Below are positions 48,878 to 61,500 of a DNA stretch of 64,000 bases, piece after piece (the first letter of the stretch is position 1; every line of letters starts with the position of its first letter). The stretch lies in assembly GCA_025345505.1 (NCBI GenBank), contig JANVCC010000014.1:1146559-1210558 (forward strand), read 5' to 3'. The position numbers and the translations under genes are program-made. The notes below the pieces were generated by a model. The model did not search any database and had not been told where the DNA came from. It saw only the letters and a list, made by a program, of their open reading frames with translations. The stretch is from Todiramphus chloris collaris. Taxonomy: Eukaryota; Chordata; Aves; Coraciiformes; Alcedinidae.

Positions 48878-49238
48878 CAGTTGTCTCCAAAGCAGAGTGC
48901 ACACACTCTAAGGAGTGTGTACTGTGTGCACTGTAATGCAGGAAGTAAATATTTTTGTAACATTAATAAATAAAATAAAAATATAAGTTTTTAAAATAAT
49001 GATTATTTCATCTTTATCCCATGGTGAAAAATTTTCTTCTGGAGTCTGATCAGAATCTCCTCAGGAGTAACTTGTACCCATTATCCCTTGTCTTTTCCAT
49101 GTGACTCCTTGTAAAAAGGGAGTCTCCGTTTTCTTGGTAGTCACCTTTTATGTACGGGTACACATACATATATTGGCACAGGTGCTCAAAAATGTTTACT
49201 GTTAGGTGTTCATGATCAAAGAAGTTTGTGGACCGCTG
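48878..49238. mobile_element. Possible hAT-type DNA element, interrupted by CR1
   Basis: Left end CAGTTGTCTCCAAA and right end (reverse complement) CAGCGGTCCACAAA agree at 10 of 14 positions. The right end continues CTTCTTTGATCATGAACACC, like Charlie-type hAT ends. An 8-base target duplication is not clear. No transposase frame. Confidence 0.4.
49018..49175 (-). mobile_element. CR1 fragment inside the possible hAT element
   Basis: Plus-strand text TAACTTGTACCCATTATCCC, then CCTTGTCTTTTCC and TTGTAAAAAGGGAGTCTCCG, the complement of the conserved CR1 block before its 3' third. Both ends are truncated. Confidence 0.65.
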
Positions 49239-52109
49239 CTCTGTGTCATATTGGAGACACCTTGCACTGGACATCTCTCTGACCAGCTGCAGAGAAGGCA
49301 TCTGGCTATGGTTTAGGACACCCTTGTGGCTAATCTCAAATCAGTACCATAAATTAAGCAAGTTACCTAGTTTTTCCATTATGGAAAATTAATCCTATGG
49401 GTGCATGACAGACAGATCAGGCTGCTAACACAGAGACAAACATATTGCTTCCCTTGTACTTGTGTTCATCTTCTACTTGGATTGCGCTTAATATTTTAAG
49501 AAATTCTTTGTGGTTTTCCTTGCTCTAAAAAGAAGGTGGATATACATTGGAATGTCAGCATTGCAAAACCGTATGTCCGTTCTAATGGTGATCCCAGCAT
49601 TTGTGATACAAGGTGAGTGAAACAGCTGTACAGTGCTCCATGAGTAATGGCTGCATCTTCCAAAAATAGGTTTTTGAATTGAGGAAAAAATATGTATCCC
49701 TTTTAGCAGATATTCTAAAATAGCTTTGTCAGAGTTTAAAAGAAATGAAAAGAGGAAGTAGGTGTTACAATATAACACATGTTTTTATTGGCATCCTACA
49801 GCAGAAATGCATTCAGTGAGAAAAGACTGAAGAAATTCCATGTGTGTGAAAAAATTAGGTAAGAAAATAATTTACTTATTCAGAATTTATAAAGCCATTA
49901 GAAGCAGAAATAACTCTTTTCACACATTGTTTGACTGACAGGAGTGATTGTTTTGTGGAAGTATTTGTTCAGTCTTTGTAGTTTGAAGACTGATTTTGTC
50001 TAGCCTGGAGAAGAAGAGTGTTTGCATGGCTTATGTAGGAAGGAGCTGGTGGGTAAGACATAAGTCCCAGGCTCCAGACTGAGTAAAAAAGAGTCACATC
50101 TGGAATTTTTTTTCTTCTTTCTAATTTAAAGGTGTCACTTGAACAGATTCCCTGGGGAAATTATAAACCCTGTCATTCTTTCTAAGAAGGCATTCGATAA
50201 ACATTTCATGTCAGAAATTGAACTAATTCTGCCATAGGGAATGGATATGAACAAATAAGACCCTATGCAGCCTTATTTGTTTTGCAAAACAAATTCTTGT
50301 TTTGCAAAACTATTTCTTATATTGTATGCTGAGTTATACAAAGCTAAATTCAGGTTTTAATTTGTCTGTCAGTGAGTCAGATTCCAAAAGAGTAAAAAAA
50401 CCCAGACAAATATTTGATTTTTAAATTCCTCAAAGTCCTATGGATTATAAGTGATGTGTTTTTATTTTGCTATTTTAATTGTATAATTATGTTTTACTAT
50501 GTTGAACTGAGTAGTATAGCAAGCCACATTTTATTGAAAATGTTTGTGTGGAATTCAGGCCTGACCATGGTTAAATAAAGGTGTGAAAGATTTCCCTGTT
50601 TGAGGCAACATCTCTTTTCTGCAAACAGGGTTTCAGTGTTATAACTACTGATCTAGTTAATTTATTTAGCTAACTATATATTTAGCTCTTGCTCAGTTGT
50701 GTATTTCCACTTGTGTTTTATGATGCCAAGTACTTTATATCCATATATCCATCTCAGGAAAAAGCTGAAGTTTACAGAACTGCTTACATAATTTAAAAGC
50801 CCATGTCAGATTTTGCTTTCTGAAGGCACTTAGGCTTCATAAAGAGGCATTTTACTCAGCATCCCTTTCCAAAGCTCTGCTACTGTGAAATGTGCGCGAG
50901 GTGCCTCCTACAGCAGAAGTGAGTAGGACAAGGACTGCATAACAATGAAAACCAAAAGTCAGATAGCTGCTCAGCTTATTTCACTTGTGCTTCATGGGTC
51001 TGCTGTATGCACATGCATTCAATGAGCTGCCAAGAGGGGAATTGAAACTGGTATGGTGAGAGTGAGCGAAGGGTATGTGAGATGTGGTTGCTGCAGGGAC
51101 AGTGGAGTGGAGCAAGGTGACCTGTACTGGTATTGATACACCCTGACCAGCTGGTAAATGTGGGGAGAAAATGGACTTTTCCATGGAAAGTTTTCATTGT
51201 CCTGGATGGGCATCTGTGACTTCAGACACTATCAAGAGGTGTCTGCACATTTGTGCAAAGATGATGAAGATGTTATTGAATTAATACTCCCTATTGCATT
51301 CAGAGCTCCTGAATACTCAGGGTGACAATACACAGAGCTTTTTAAGTATTTCAAGTAAAACAAATCAATTATAATTAGGCCATAAGTTCTTTCCATGGCA
51401 GAAGTGGGGATTTTGGTGGTGTTTTCTATTTTCGCTATGAAACAGTTAGTGTGAAAGTCTGTTTTCTGTCTTCCTTCCACTGTTTTCCTCACAGGGCAAT
51501 TACTTGACTGATTAGGATAAACCCCAAGGAGACACTGGAAAAGTACAGTGGTTTTCACTGGTTTCTATATGAATCTTTTTGAGAAGAATGATATGTTATG
51601 TAGGAAATTGATATTGTCTGTAGAAAGTCCCATTAAAGGATTAAAGCAGAGCCTGAAGTCTTAACAGCTTTTCTTCTTCACTTCTGTTTGATAACGAGAG
51701 AGTTCAACATCATAGCCTGATGAACCTCTCTACTGAAAGGATAACTTCTAATAGGAAATGTCCAAAATACTTCATTTTCTGTTCAGCTGTGCTCTTCTTT
51801 CAAGTGGTTGCATCTTCACACACACATAGCAGCTGTATTCTGTTGGGTTTTTTTCTCAGTTTTGTGCCCTGACTTTTATTTAGTAAATTACTGGAGCCTG
51901 TAAAACCAAGTATGTACACAAATTAGAGTAGCCAAAAAGTAAGCAGAAGGGCACTTTTTTTTGCTTTCAGTGTTTCATAAGGATGTCACAGGGGCTGTGA
52001 GCATGAGCTGCCCCATGGAAGCAAGCCAGGAGCCAATGGTGGCTGTGAGTCTGTCAGGGGCATGTCTTCACTAACCAGGGTCCATCCTGCAGCACCCAGC
52101 AAGGAAGCA

Positions 52110-52142
52110 GGGATGGGATGGGATGGGATGGGATGGGGATGG
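52110..52142 (+). repeat. (GGGAT)n short tandem repeat
   Basis: About six GGGAT units with one GGGGAT variant at the end. Confidence 0.85.
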
Positions 52143-55100
52143 TGACCATGGACAGACAAGAGCCCTGCAACTGTTCAGCAAAGCCACAGTGATGGGGCTG
52201 GTGAAAAGCCCAGCAGTGTGCAGTAGGTGATGATCAGCAGGTACAAGGCTGGGTGATGGCTGTGGTGCAGCTCAGGTAAGGACTAAAGTGAAGATCTGGT
52301 CACAAATACAATTCCCAAGAAAATGGAAGATGTAAATCTGCCTCTGTGAAATTCCTACCTCTTTCTGCCCTGTCTCTTTCCCAGCAATGTCATCCCAGGT
52401 TACCCAGCTGGGCTGCAGCAGGGCTGGCCTGAGCAGGGAGCAGCTCATCCCCAAAGAGTGGGTAAAGGTGGGTGGCAGAGCCAGGAGCTGCACTTGGAGC
52501 TTTGGAAAATGGGAGCTCAGCAGCAGAGCTGGTCTGAATTCTTCCTGCAAGTATCACCGAGAAATGCTGGTTTTTAACCTAAAGTGTTTTCCTGGAAACA
52601 TACTGCATTATAAAAAGTCTCTGGGTCCTAACTGTGTCACTCAGGGTCATGGAGTGTGGGGTCAGCAGTGTGAAAAAGCTTTAGGGTAAGACAAGGGCCA
52701 CTGTGGCCATGGCCTGAGGACCCTGAGCTGGGAGGAAAGACTTTAAGTCATTTGTCTGTGCAGCAGGCAGTGGATGTACTCAGTAACTCAATAAAATCCT
52801 TGAGGGTTTGGGTGCACCAAATAAACATGAAGCTTTCAGAAATATCAACCTCTTGGAACAGGGACAGCACCCAAGCTGTGTTCTGTCTGAGGAAACATCA
52901 CGATTTCTTGGAATCTTTGTTTTTTGAGAAATTAAAAAAAAAAAGAAAAAGAAGAAAGAAAGGAAAAAAAAAGTCTGTGTGTATATAGTTTTGTTCTGAC
53001 TCAGATCAAACTCAAATCTTGAAAATGCTTGAACTTCCCAGAAACCTCAGAACTTTCTGATCATCTCTGGAATGAGACTCACTCTGCTGCTCACCATTTT
53101 GTTCCTTATAACAAAAAAATGTTCATTTCTGCACATCTTTTTTAGGAAGCACATTGTTCTCTTGTGGCTGTAGCTGAACTTTTCAGAACAGAACATAAAA
53201 ATATACTTTCACAGTAGAGAAGAGGGAGAGGAATTTATATCTGTAATGAGGCAGAATAGATTGCAGCAGGTAAAAGCCTTGAATGTTGAGAACATCACCC
53301 TTATTCGGATTGGCTTCATAGACCCACAAAGATAGTGACTTTTTGTAGCATGGTATGGATTTACTGCTATCAGGAGGGGATAAAGGCAGACAATTTTGAA
53401 GTATCTCTCTCTCTACAGGCAGTGGTTAGACCATAATAGGAAATGTTAGTTGATAACAATGGGGCTTATTTGTATTTTAGTATGAAGCTTCAATATGCTA
53501 CTTGATACTTCACTGCACTAAATATATTGCTAAGGATATTACTTACCTAAGTATGCAAATGAGCTTCGTATCACTTGTGTTAAATACTAAAGTGTCTTCT
53601 CAGGCAGTGATGTAGCTCAAGTTACACACAGGTAAAAGATCTCATCTGAACAATACAGAGCTTTTCCACTTCTCAGCCAAGGATGAGCTCTCATCAGAGG
53701 CTTTTTTCCTTTATTTATCACTACCTCACCATGCACAGACAAGTGTAGGGATGTGATTTGGACTAATTCTTCTGTGCAGTTACAGCTGTCTTGCCAAAAC
53801 AATCTCAATATAAAAGTCTTAATGGATTTGAGGAAGAGGGCTGTATAGTCTGGCTGACTCCCTTTGAATGGCTTTTACTTTTGGCAGTTCTCCACAGGGA
53901 GATAGGTTTAGCATCAGTTGGGTACAAAAAAAGTAAAAATTAACAGTGTCTGGTTTCTGGTGAGATCCTTCAGATCTCTACAGATTTTCTCCTGTGGAGA
54001 AAATAGACCTTTGTTGGCAGTGTAAGTGCAGTTTCATTTATGGATTGAGAATGTGACCCAGCCGTGCTATAAAACGTAAGCCAATAGTTTTAACTTTCTG
54101 TTACCTCATGTACGTACGTGCAGTGGAAACAAACTTCTCTGTGTACATGGTTGAAAATAAGTCACACTTTAAATAAATAGATTGAACCTTGAGCTTGTCA
54201 AATTGTTTTGTGTCCTTGCTTGAAATAGCTTCTGCTCTGGTGAAGCTTCTCAGAGATAAGGATGGCTTAAAGTTTTTAATTGTTGGATGCTGAACTGACT
54301 TGGTAGTAAATCAAGGTCCTGGCTGTAATTTATAGACAAGATGTGAGTTAACTGTAGAGGTCAAGGACCCCATTGCTAAAACACAAGGAAGGGAAAAGGA
54401 AAGCGATTAATATTTTGCAATTCAGTGCTTCCTTTTTTTTCCGCCTTCTCATGCAAGCGATGCAAAGTCCATTTTTGAAAATCTGTTTGTGAAATAGATG
54501 AAAAACCCCTCATGGTCCCTATTAGTGATGAACACCTAGAAAAAGAAAATACAGATGCTATTTTTTCCCTTGTGTTGTATTTATGAGGTTAAAGTTCAGC
54601 ATAAAATCAGCATGAAGCCACAGCATTAAGATGAAATGATTTAGGGCACCTGGTCTGAGTCAGAGAATAAAAGTCTTTTTCTTCAGAGGTGCTTCAGGTG
54701 CTTCATTACTGTCACAAGAATAGTAACATGGTAATGAGCTTTTAATTACAACCCTTGATATGGGGGTCAGAAACTTGCTGTTTCAGTCACACATTAAAGT
54801 CATGGCATTAACCATGTTCTTCCTGCCCTATCTTGGCAGCAGTTCCCTGGTAATAAACAACGGGGCTTTTCAGCAGGTGACACTGCCTCAGCCTCGGGAA
54901 TCAAAAACTGACTCAGCAGCATCTCTCTTGCTCTGACCCCACTCAACCCGAGGCAGCTCTCTGTCTGGCTGAGACGAGGGCACTTGATCTGTCCTCAAGT
55001 CTCAGACACCTTCATCCAAGGATCTCTTCTAACATGAAGCCAAGACATCTGTGCTGAGCCCCAGACCTGAGAGCATGTTCCAGGAGCTCTGAGAGGGGTG

Positions 55101-57499
55101 CAGGTGTTTTGCTTCCAACATCTGGAAACTCTGTCACTTGGCATTTTAGGATCCTATTTTCAAATGGCTACATTCATGTTATCTCAATGCCTTGCATGGT
55201 GACTGACTCTGTGTAGCATTTGTGAACAGGACTGGATCACTTTGAAGCTGTTCATTGGGCCATATTGAACTTTGATAACTGTATTTGGACCATTGTTTCT
55301 TGGGCTTTAAGATTTTTCATGTAGTTTTTTTAAAAGCTCTTTAAATTATACTTCAGGGTTATCTGGACAAAGCTGTGAGGACGCAGAAATTTTTTCCGAA
55401 TTCTCTTTCTTTCATTTGCATCAATGCACCAAACACTCAAAAAGTGGGATGTATGGAGAATCCCTTCTCACCTTCTGCGTATACTGCATTATTTATCTCC
55501 TGCCTCCAAAAGTGCCAGTTTTTCCTGCTGCTTGTAGCTTCTCAGCCCTGAAGATGAGCTTTATTCAGAAGGAGAAGTCAGACACAAAATAGATACCTTG
55601 GCAGGAATGAGTCAGATGGAAAAGGGACAAAAGGAAGTCAAATGCTTGGCATAGATGAGTAAACTGTTCTTCATAGGGGGTTCAGGAAGGAGATGGAAGG
55701 CTAAGGGATGAACGTATCCTTCTTTTGAGTTCCCTACCGTCTAAAAAAGATTGTTAAGATAAGTGTGGGGGAAAGGGCATTCCAGCAAAAGTAACTGTGA
55801 GGGAAAGTGGAAGAAAGAGAATTATTAGATGTCAGAGCCCACCTCCCACTCTAGGACAGCAGATGAACACAATTCCATTCCAAGCTGTGTGCTGTCAGCC
55901 TCAATATCTGTTGTCCAACACACAAAACTTTTTCATTATTATAACACCAGATTTCCTGCTCATTGCTGATAAGCAAAATCTTTTAAACACTGAAACATCA
56001 GCTGAAACTTTTATTTCGGGACTGAATACACACTCTTCAACACTGAGGGAAAGAAAAGTCAATGAAGTTAGTGTCAAGAAATGTATTAATTATATTAATA
56101 GTTTCTTTCTTGTTCTTTCTTTCATGTTTACTCTACATTGATTCTTGAAAAATAGGATACAGCTCTAAAGAGAAGTGTAGCAACATGGTTACAATAATTA
56201 CCTCCTAGGGTTGATTTTTACTACATCAGTAAAAGAGCACTTATATGTAGAATAACTTAGATTTCCACAGAGTCTGGAGAAGTGAAAAATCTCTGCTGGA
56301 GCCACCACTATAAACCAGTGACAGTAACTCTTGCCTTTGCATGGCACCACCTGGTGGGTAGCTACACATCACTACAGGTTCCAAATCCTACATGAGTGAT
56401 GCCGAATGCTGGACAGGTTTTTTGCATTTTGCCTACAGTTGGACTTGATCTCCAGACCATGGCCAGGCACAGGTGTAGCTGAGTCCCCAGACATTTATCT
56501 GAGGGTCCCTCTCTTCTCTGTGTTTCAGAAGGAACAGGGCACAGGTGAAGTCAAGCAAGTATACTCCAAGACCATCCCCTTGCAAATGTTGGAGTCTGGT
56601 CATCCATAAATCCCAGGGCAGAACTGTAACTTGACTAAGAGCAACCTTCTCACAATGTTTGTGCAGAGGGAGAGTGATTTTCATGCTATTATCTCCTGGT
56701 TTCCACAAGTTTAACATTCCAAACTACTTTTAAAAATCATTTTACATGGAATAAATGTTCACCTTCCTTTTTGGCTTTTCCTGTTGATCTGGAAACATTC
56801 AGCTAGCAGCGTATATCTCCGTGCTGCAGCTGCAACAACATCCTTCAGAGAAGGATTCATCTACATCTTGCACCAGAAGCGTGACTCCTTCTGTGTCAGT
56901 GCAGCTGCCCGGGATTCTTCCACCTGGTCATATTCGAAATGGCTGATGATGCTGAATTTCTCTCTTTTCCCTGGAAGGAAATTTTTTGTGAATAAATGGA
57001 ACCGGTTTAGGTTCAACTCCAGACCACCTCAGATCCTTTTTAAATGGCATCAATTGGTACCTTTTAATTACAATTTGAAGTTTCTTCTTCCCTTTATTTG
57101 CTCTTAAGAGAAAGTTTTTCATCCCCATAGTAGCAGAAAAAAGTTTGAAGATACAAATCTCAGTGAATGACAACCCATAAAGCAAGTATTTCATAAATAT
57201 TCTGATATTTAAAACAATCTTAGTATTTCTCACATTTAGGATTTCTAGATGCATGAGGCTGGCAGTAGGACCTCCAGGTAAAAATGTTATGGAATAAAAA
57301 TACAGTATTGTTTTCCGGTCCCATACTCTAATTCTGCTTTGTTAAATTTGAATTAGCTTAATGCATAGTTAACAATACCCTAAAGTTAATCTGCTAGAGC
57401 ATCTATTGCACCAACTGGTACTAACTCAGACTTATGTTTTCAATTGTTCTAACCTGTGCACCCACAGATATGAAAGTTATGTCTCTTTATGAGAAATGG

Positions 57500-57520
57500 G
57501 GGGGGAGGGAGGGAGGGGAA
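57500..57520 (+). repeat. G-rich run with GGGA units
   Basis: A run of G then GGAGGGAGGGAGGGG; its four G tracts could form a G-quadruplex. Confidence 0.6.
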
Positions 57521-58505
57521 AAAATCACTTTTATAATAATCTGTTATCAGATTTCATCAAAGCTTCACTCTAAAATAATTTAGAAGTTTAATATCCTGAG
57601 TATACCAAGGCCAGTTTTGGGAAGATACCTGATGAATATATATTCATCAATGGCAGTAATAGTTTAACTCATTAAAATACTCAGGAGTTAAGACTTGCCT
57701 TTCTGGAGTAAGTCACAAAGGATGGGATTCAGCTCCTGTATATTAAACAGTCTAAAATAAAGGTGTTTGGGTTAATCTTGTCAGCTGGGGAGAGATGGGT
57801 ACTTCTAGAAAGAGATTTCCTTTTATTTCAAGACAGCTATTTCAGAGAGGTTGCCCAGACTAACCTCTGGGCAATGCCTCTCTTCAAGGACAGAAATCCA
57901 GCCAACAGCTTTTACGCAGCTAATGTGATTCTTACCCAGAAAACTGTTGCAGTATCAGTTGATTAGTATTTGAGCTTTAAACTCACACTTATCTGGCTTG
58001 ACAGGGTAGAGGAAGATGAAAAGGAAATGGTATTTTAGCTAACAAGGGAGAAGGTAGCTACAAACTATAGCTGAGAGTAAGAGAAATTGTTCATTGTTAA
58101 TTGGACCATTTTGTACAACAAACCCAAGTCTGACTCAAGCAAAGTAATGGTGGCAGTGGAGGACAAGGGGAATGTTTGGGTTGCAATTGCTCCTGCGCAG
58201 CTGCAGTTCAGTGATAACCTGTGTCTAGGCTTTGGCCAAGAGGTAGCAGATCCCTGCCAGTCGTCAAAGCTCCCTAGTTTCTGTTGCCTCCAACAGTCAA
58301 AGGCGATGCCAGACAGGTCCTTGAAGACTTCTCAGGCTCCCTGGGTCGCAGTCTCCAGCTGCCCTGGGAGCAGCACTTCAGTTTTGCATAGGATTGGTGG
58401 GGCAGTACGTGCCCTGCAGCAGTTTGAAAATATATTTCCCAGAACAGAACCTTGCTTTGCATCCAGCTAGAGCCTGCTGAAGGGAAGGAAGCTGGGGAGA
58501 GGGGG

Positions 58506-58513
58506 TATAAAAG
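58506..58513 (+). promoter_or_regulatory. TATA-box candidate
   Basis: GGGGGTATAAAAGAC in a locally GC-richer patch, followed by no recognised gene. A chance match is possible. Confidence 0.25.
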
Positions 58514-61500
58514 ACTTTGAAATCAGCAAATCTGGCATAAGTTACAAAGAGAGAAGTGTTGCAGGCACTTGGGATAGGGGCCGGGCTGGCTGTCCCTCCT
58601 GCTGCTTCTTTTCCCGTCCCTGAGACAGCAATTGTTTGCTCCTGCCTTGTTCTGGCAGGAGCAGGAGGATGTTTGTAGGGCCAGCTGGTGCTGTCAGGGA
58701 AGGGACTACACAGCTCATCTCGAATGGGGGGGGAGCCAGGAACTTTTGCAGTGAAGGAGGATCTTCCTGCAAGGTTCCAGGGTTTCATGAAGGTGCATGC
58801 CTTTGTACAGGGGACAAAAGTGGTGACATTCGAGGCTTCTACATGTGTGATGAAGAAAACTGGCCTACTGAATGATTACATTTAAATTCATTCAGTGTAG
58901 CTCAAAGAGTTGCAATCACTGATGTAATCGCCTTATTTTTTTATCCTGTTCGCTCAAATTCTTTCTCCTTTGTAAGCTTTAGTATTCCCCAACACTTCCT
59001 CATTAGGGAATGCAAACTAACCATGTCATATAATTGCTGATTTAGAGAACACATTTAATTTTCTCCCATTGTTATGAAAAACAATAGATGGAGCTGAAGC
59101 CTCCAGGAAGCATCCCTTATCATCCCCAGCCACCAGCTCATTAAAGACTCAGCCTCTCACATTTGCAGCTATGTTTCTAGAATCATTAATTACAACAGGT
59201 TACTACATAATAATAAAAGCTGAGGCTGCCCCTCTATGTGTGTGAGAGTCAACAAGGAAGGTGAATAATATCCCCCATACTGAGGTGGAACAGGAGGAAT
59301 CTACAGGATAGGAAGTCCAGTACAAATTAGTTCATGCTGTGGGAACTGAGGAAACACAAAATATTTTAATCTTCTGGAGTGCTCAGAGACTTGAAAATCT
59401 ACTTGCTGTCTAGCTGCCACCCTAAGTACAAAATCAAAATCCTTACATTTCCCACCATGGCCTTCAGGTCAAAGATACTTCAAAATTAAATGGGGGAAAA
59501 GAAATCAAACCCAGAGAAAAGTTTATTTCAGGTCCTAGAAGGTGCCTTTTCACAAAGCCATAGTTCCAGATTACATAGGAAAAAAGGAATTCTTGGAAAT
59601 TAATTATATATTGATTATATATTGCAATTTTCCCTTTTCTCATTTGGTTCCTTGCTGCTTTTTGGGAGTTTCTTCAATGCTGAATTAGTCAGTGAGGGCA
59701 AAGAAAATTGCTGCTGCAGATGCTTTTGGACAAAATTTTAGTCCGAGTCAACAAAACAGGCTTGTTTTTCTGCCACTCAGTCCAGCTTCTCCAAAGGAGT
59801 CCAGGCCATGTAGGAGAAGAAGCTGCTGATAGCAGTCCAGTAGGTTGGCCACCTGCACTGGGACAGCTGTAGCTGCTTTCAGTGTCTCCATTAGAACTAC
59901 AAAAATACGCCTTCCTCCAAACATCTTCAGACTCATTTGCTCACTCATGGGTGTATTTTACTGCAGCTACAGTAAATGCTCCCACACCTGCTACCTGTGA
60001 AGGAGCTGCGAGCCCTGCTTGATGACCTGCTCCCTTGCCTTCAGTGAAGGAGTCAGGACAGTCAAGCTGGCATTTGGCTGCTGTCATCAGGGCTGGAATA
60101 TTTGTGTGAGACAGCACACAATCTGCAGAAGGATTTCGGTGCTCCTCAAATAATTGAGGGTGGCTTCAGAAGCTTGGCATCATGGCAGAAGTCACCAGGA
60201 GGCACTGTGTACCTGTCTCCTCTGATGCTGGCTGGAGGCTCACTTCACACCTCACTAACTCTGCAACAGCAGGAGCTGTGGCAGGTGCAAAATGAGATTT
60301 TTCTGAGGTGGTAAGTGGGTCCTTGGGGGAGGAAGGACAAAAAAGTGAACCACCACATAACGCACAAGAAGGAAATCAAGAGAGGGAGGGTGGGACCCTC
60401 ACTGCATTTACGACAGGAAGTTGACTCCCAATTCCTCCCACCCCTCTCCTCTGGTTACTGTCATGGCAGGCTGTGAGGTGCAGAGAAGCAAGTAGTGACA
60501 CCCCCACTTTCACAGGGGTGTTGGGAATCACTGTGGCTGAGCTACTCTCTGAAGACGAGTGGCTGGGTGGGCTAAAAGCCAAGGTTGTCCTTCAGGATGA
60601 ATGCCCACCTCTAGCACAAATCAAGGTGAGTGCTGTGAAGACCTTCCTACCAGCTGTGTTAGCCAGAGTTTCTCCACCAGCACATTACCTGGCAAGACCT
60701 GAGAATAGGTTGATACTGAGGCTGTGTGTTTCCACCACCACCACCACTCCATTTTGCAAGTTGCAAATGTTCTGGTCAAGGGTGGGAGAGAGGGGGAAAG
60801 GCACCTTGCAGTGCTGCCTGCAGCACTGGTACCCGGGGCTACAAACTAGGACCAATGAAGGACATCCCCTTCCTTCGTAAAACACCAGTTTTTTTAACTC
60901 TGTTTGGAACACTATGTCCCCATTTGGGACAATATGCCTTATCCAAGAAACCCATAGGCTTAAATCCCACTAAATTTAAGAAATCTAAACATCTAGAGCA
61001 CCTTCTAACCAGAATCCTGTTAGTAACAACTGGAGTGAATCTGGGGTGACAACAGAAGATGGAACTGGGACATTAGAGAGGAATAATTATTGAGTGGGTG
61101 TGAGAACATACATTAATGGAAACATTTTTGTGGTGGAACAGCTATTCAGCTTACCTAAGATAACATCCTTTCCTGACATATTCTGTACAAGTGTCTACAT
61201 TTGTTAATATACCTGGGAGACATACTAATCACTGCAGAAAATAACTTTTTCAGAAAACTTTATTCATGGATAAAAATACATATTATTTACTGGGATGAAA
61301 ACAAAACAAAAAAAAAGTTAAAAGTTTTCTGACATTTGCTGCTTAAGTATATGTAATAAATAGATAATATAGAAAATTTTATAAAGAAATAAAATGGGTT
61401 TATTCTTTACTCAGTTGTCTTTCTTTCATTAAAAAAATGGTCCCCTGTACCTGATGGATGCCTTGGGCTCTCTCTGTGAAATTCCCTTTTAACCTGACCA

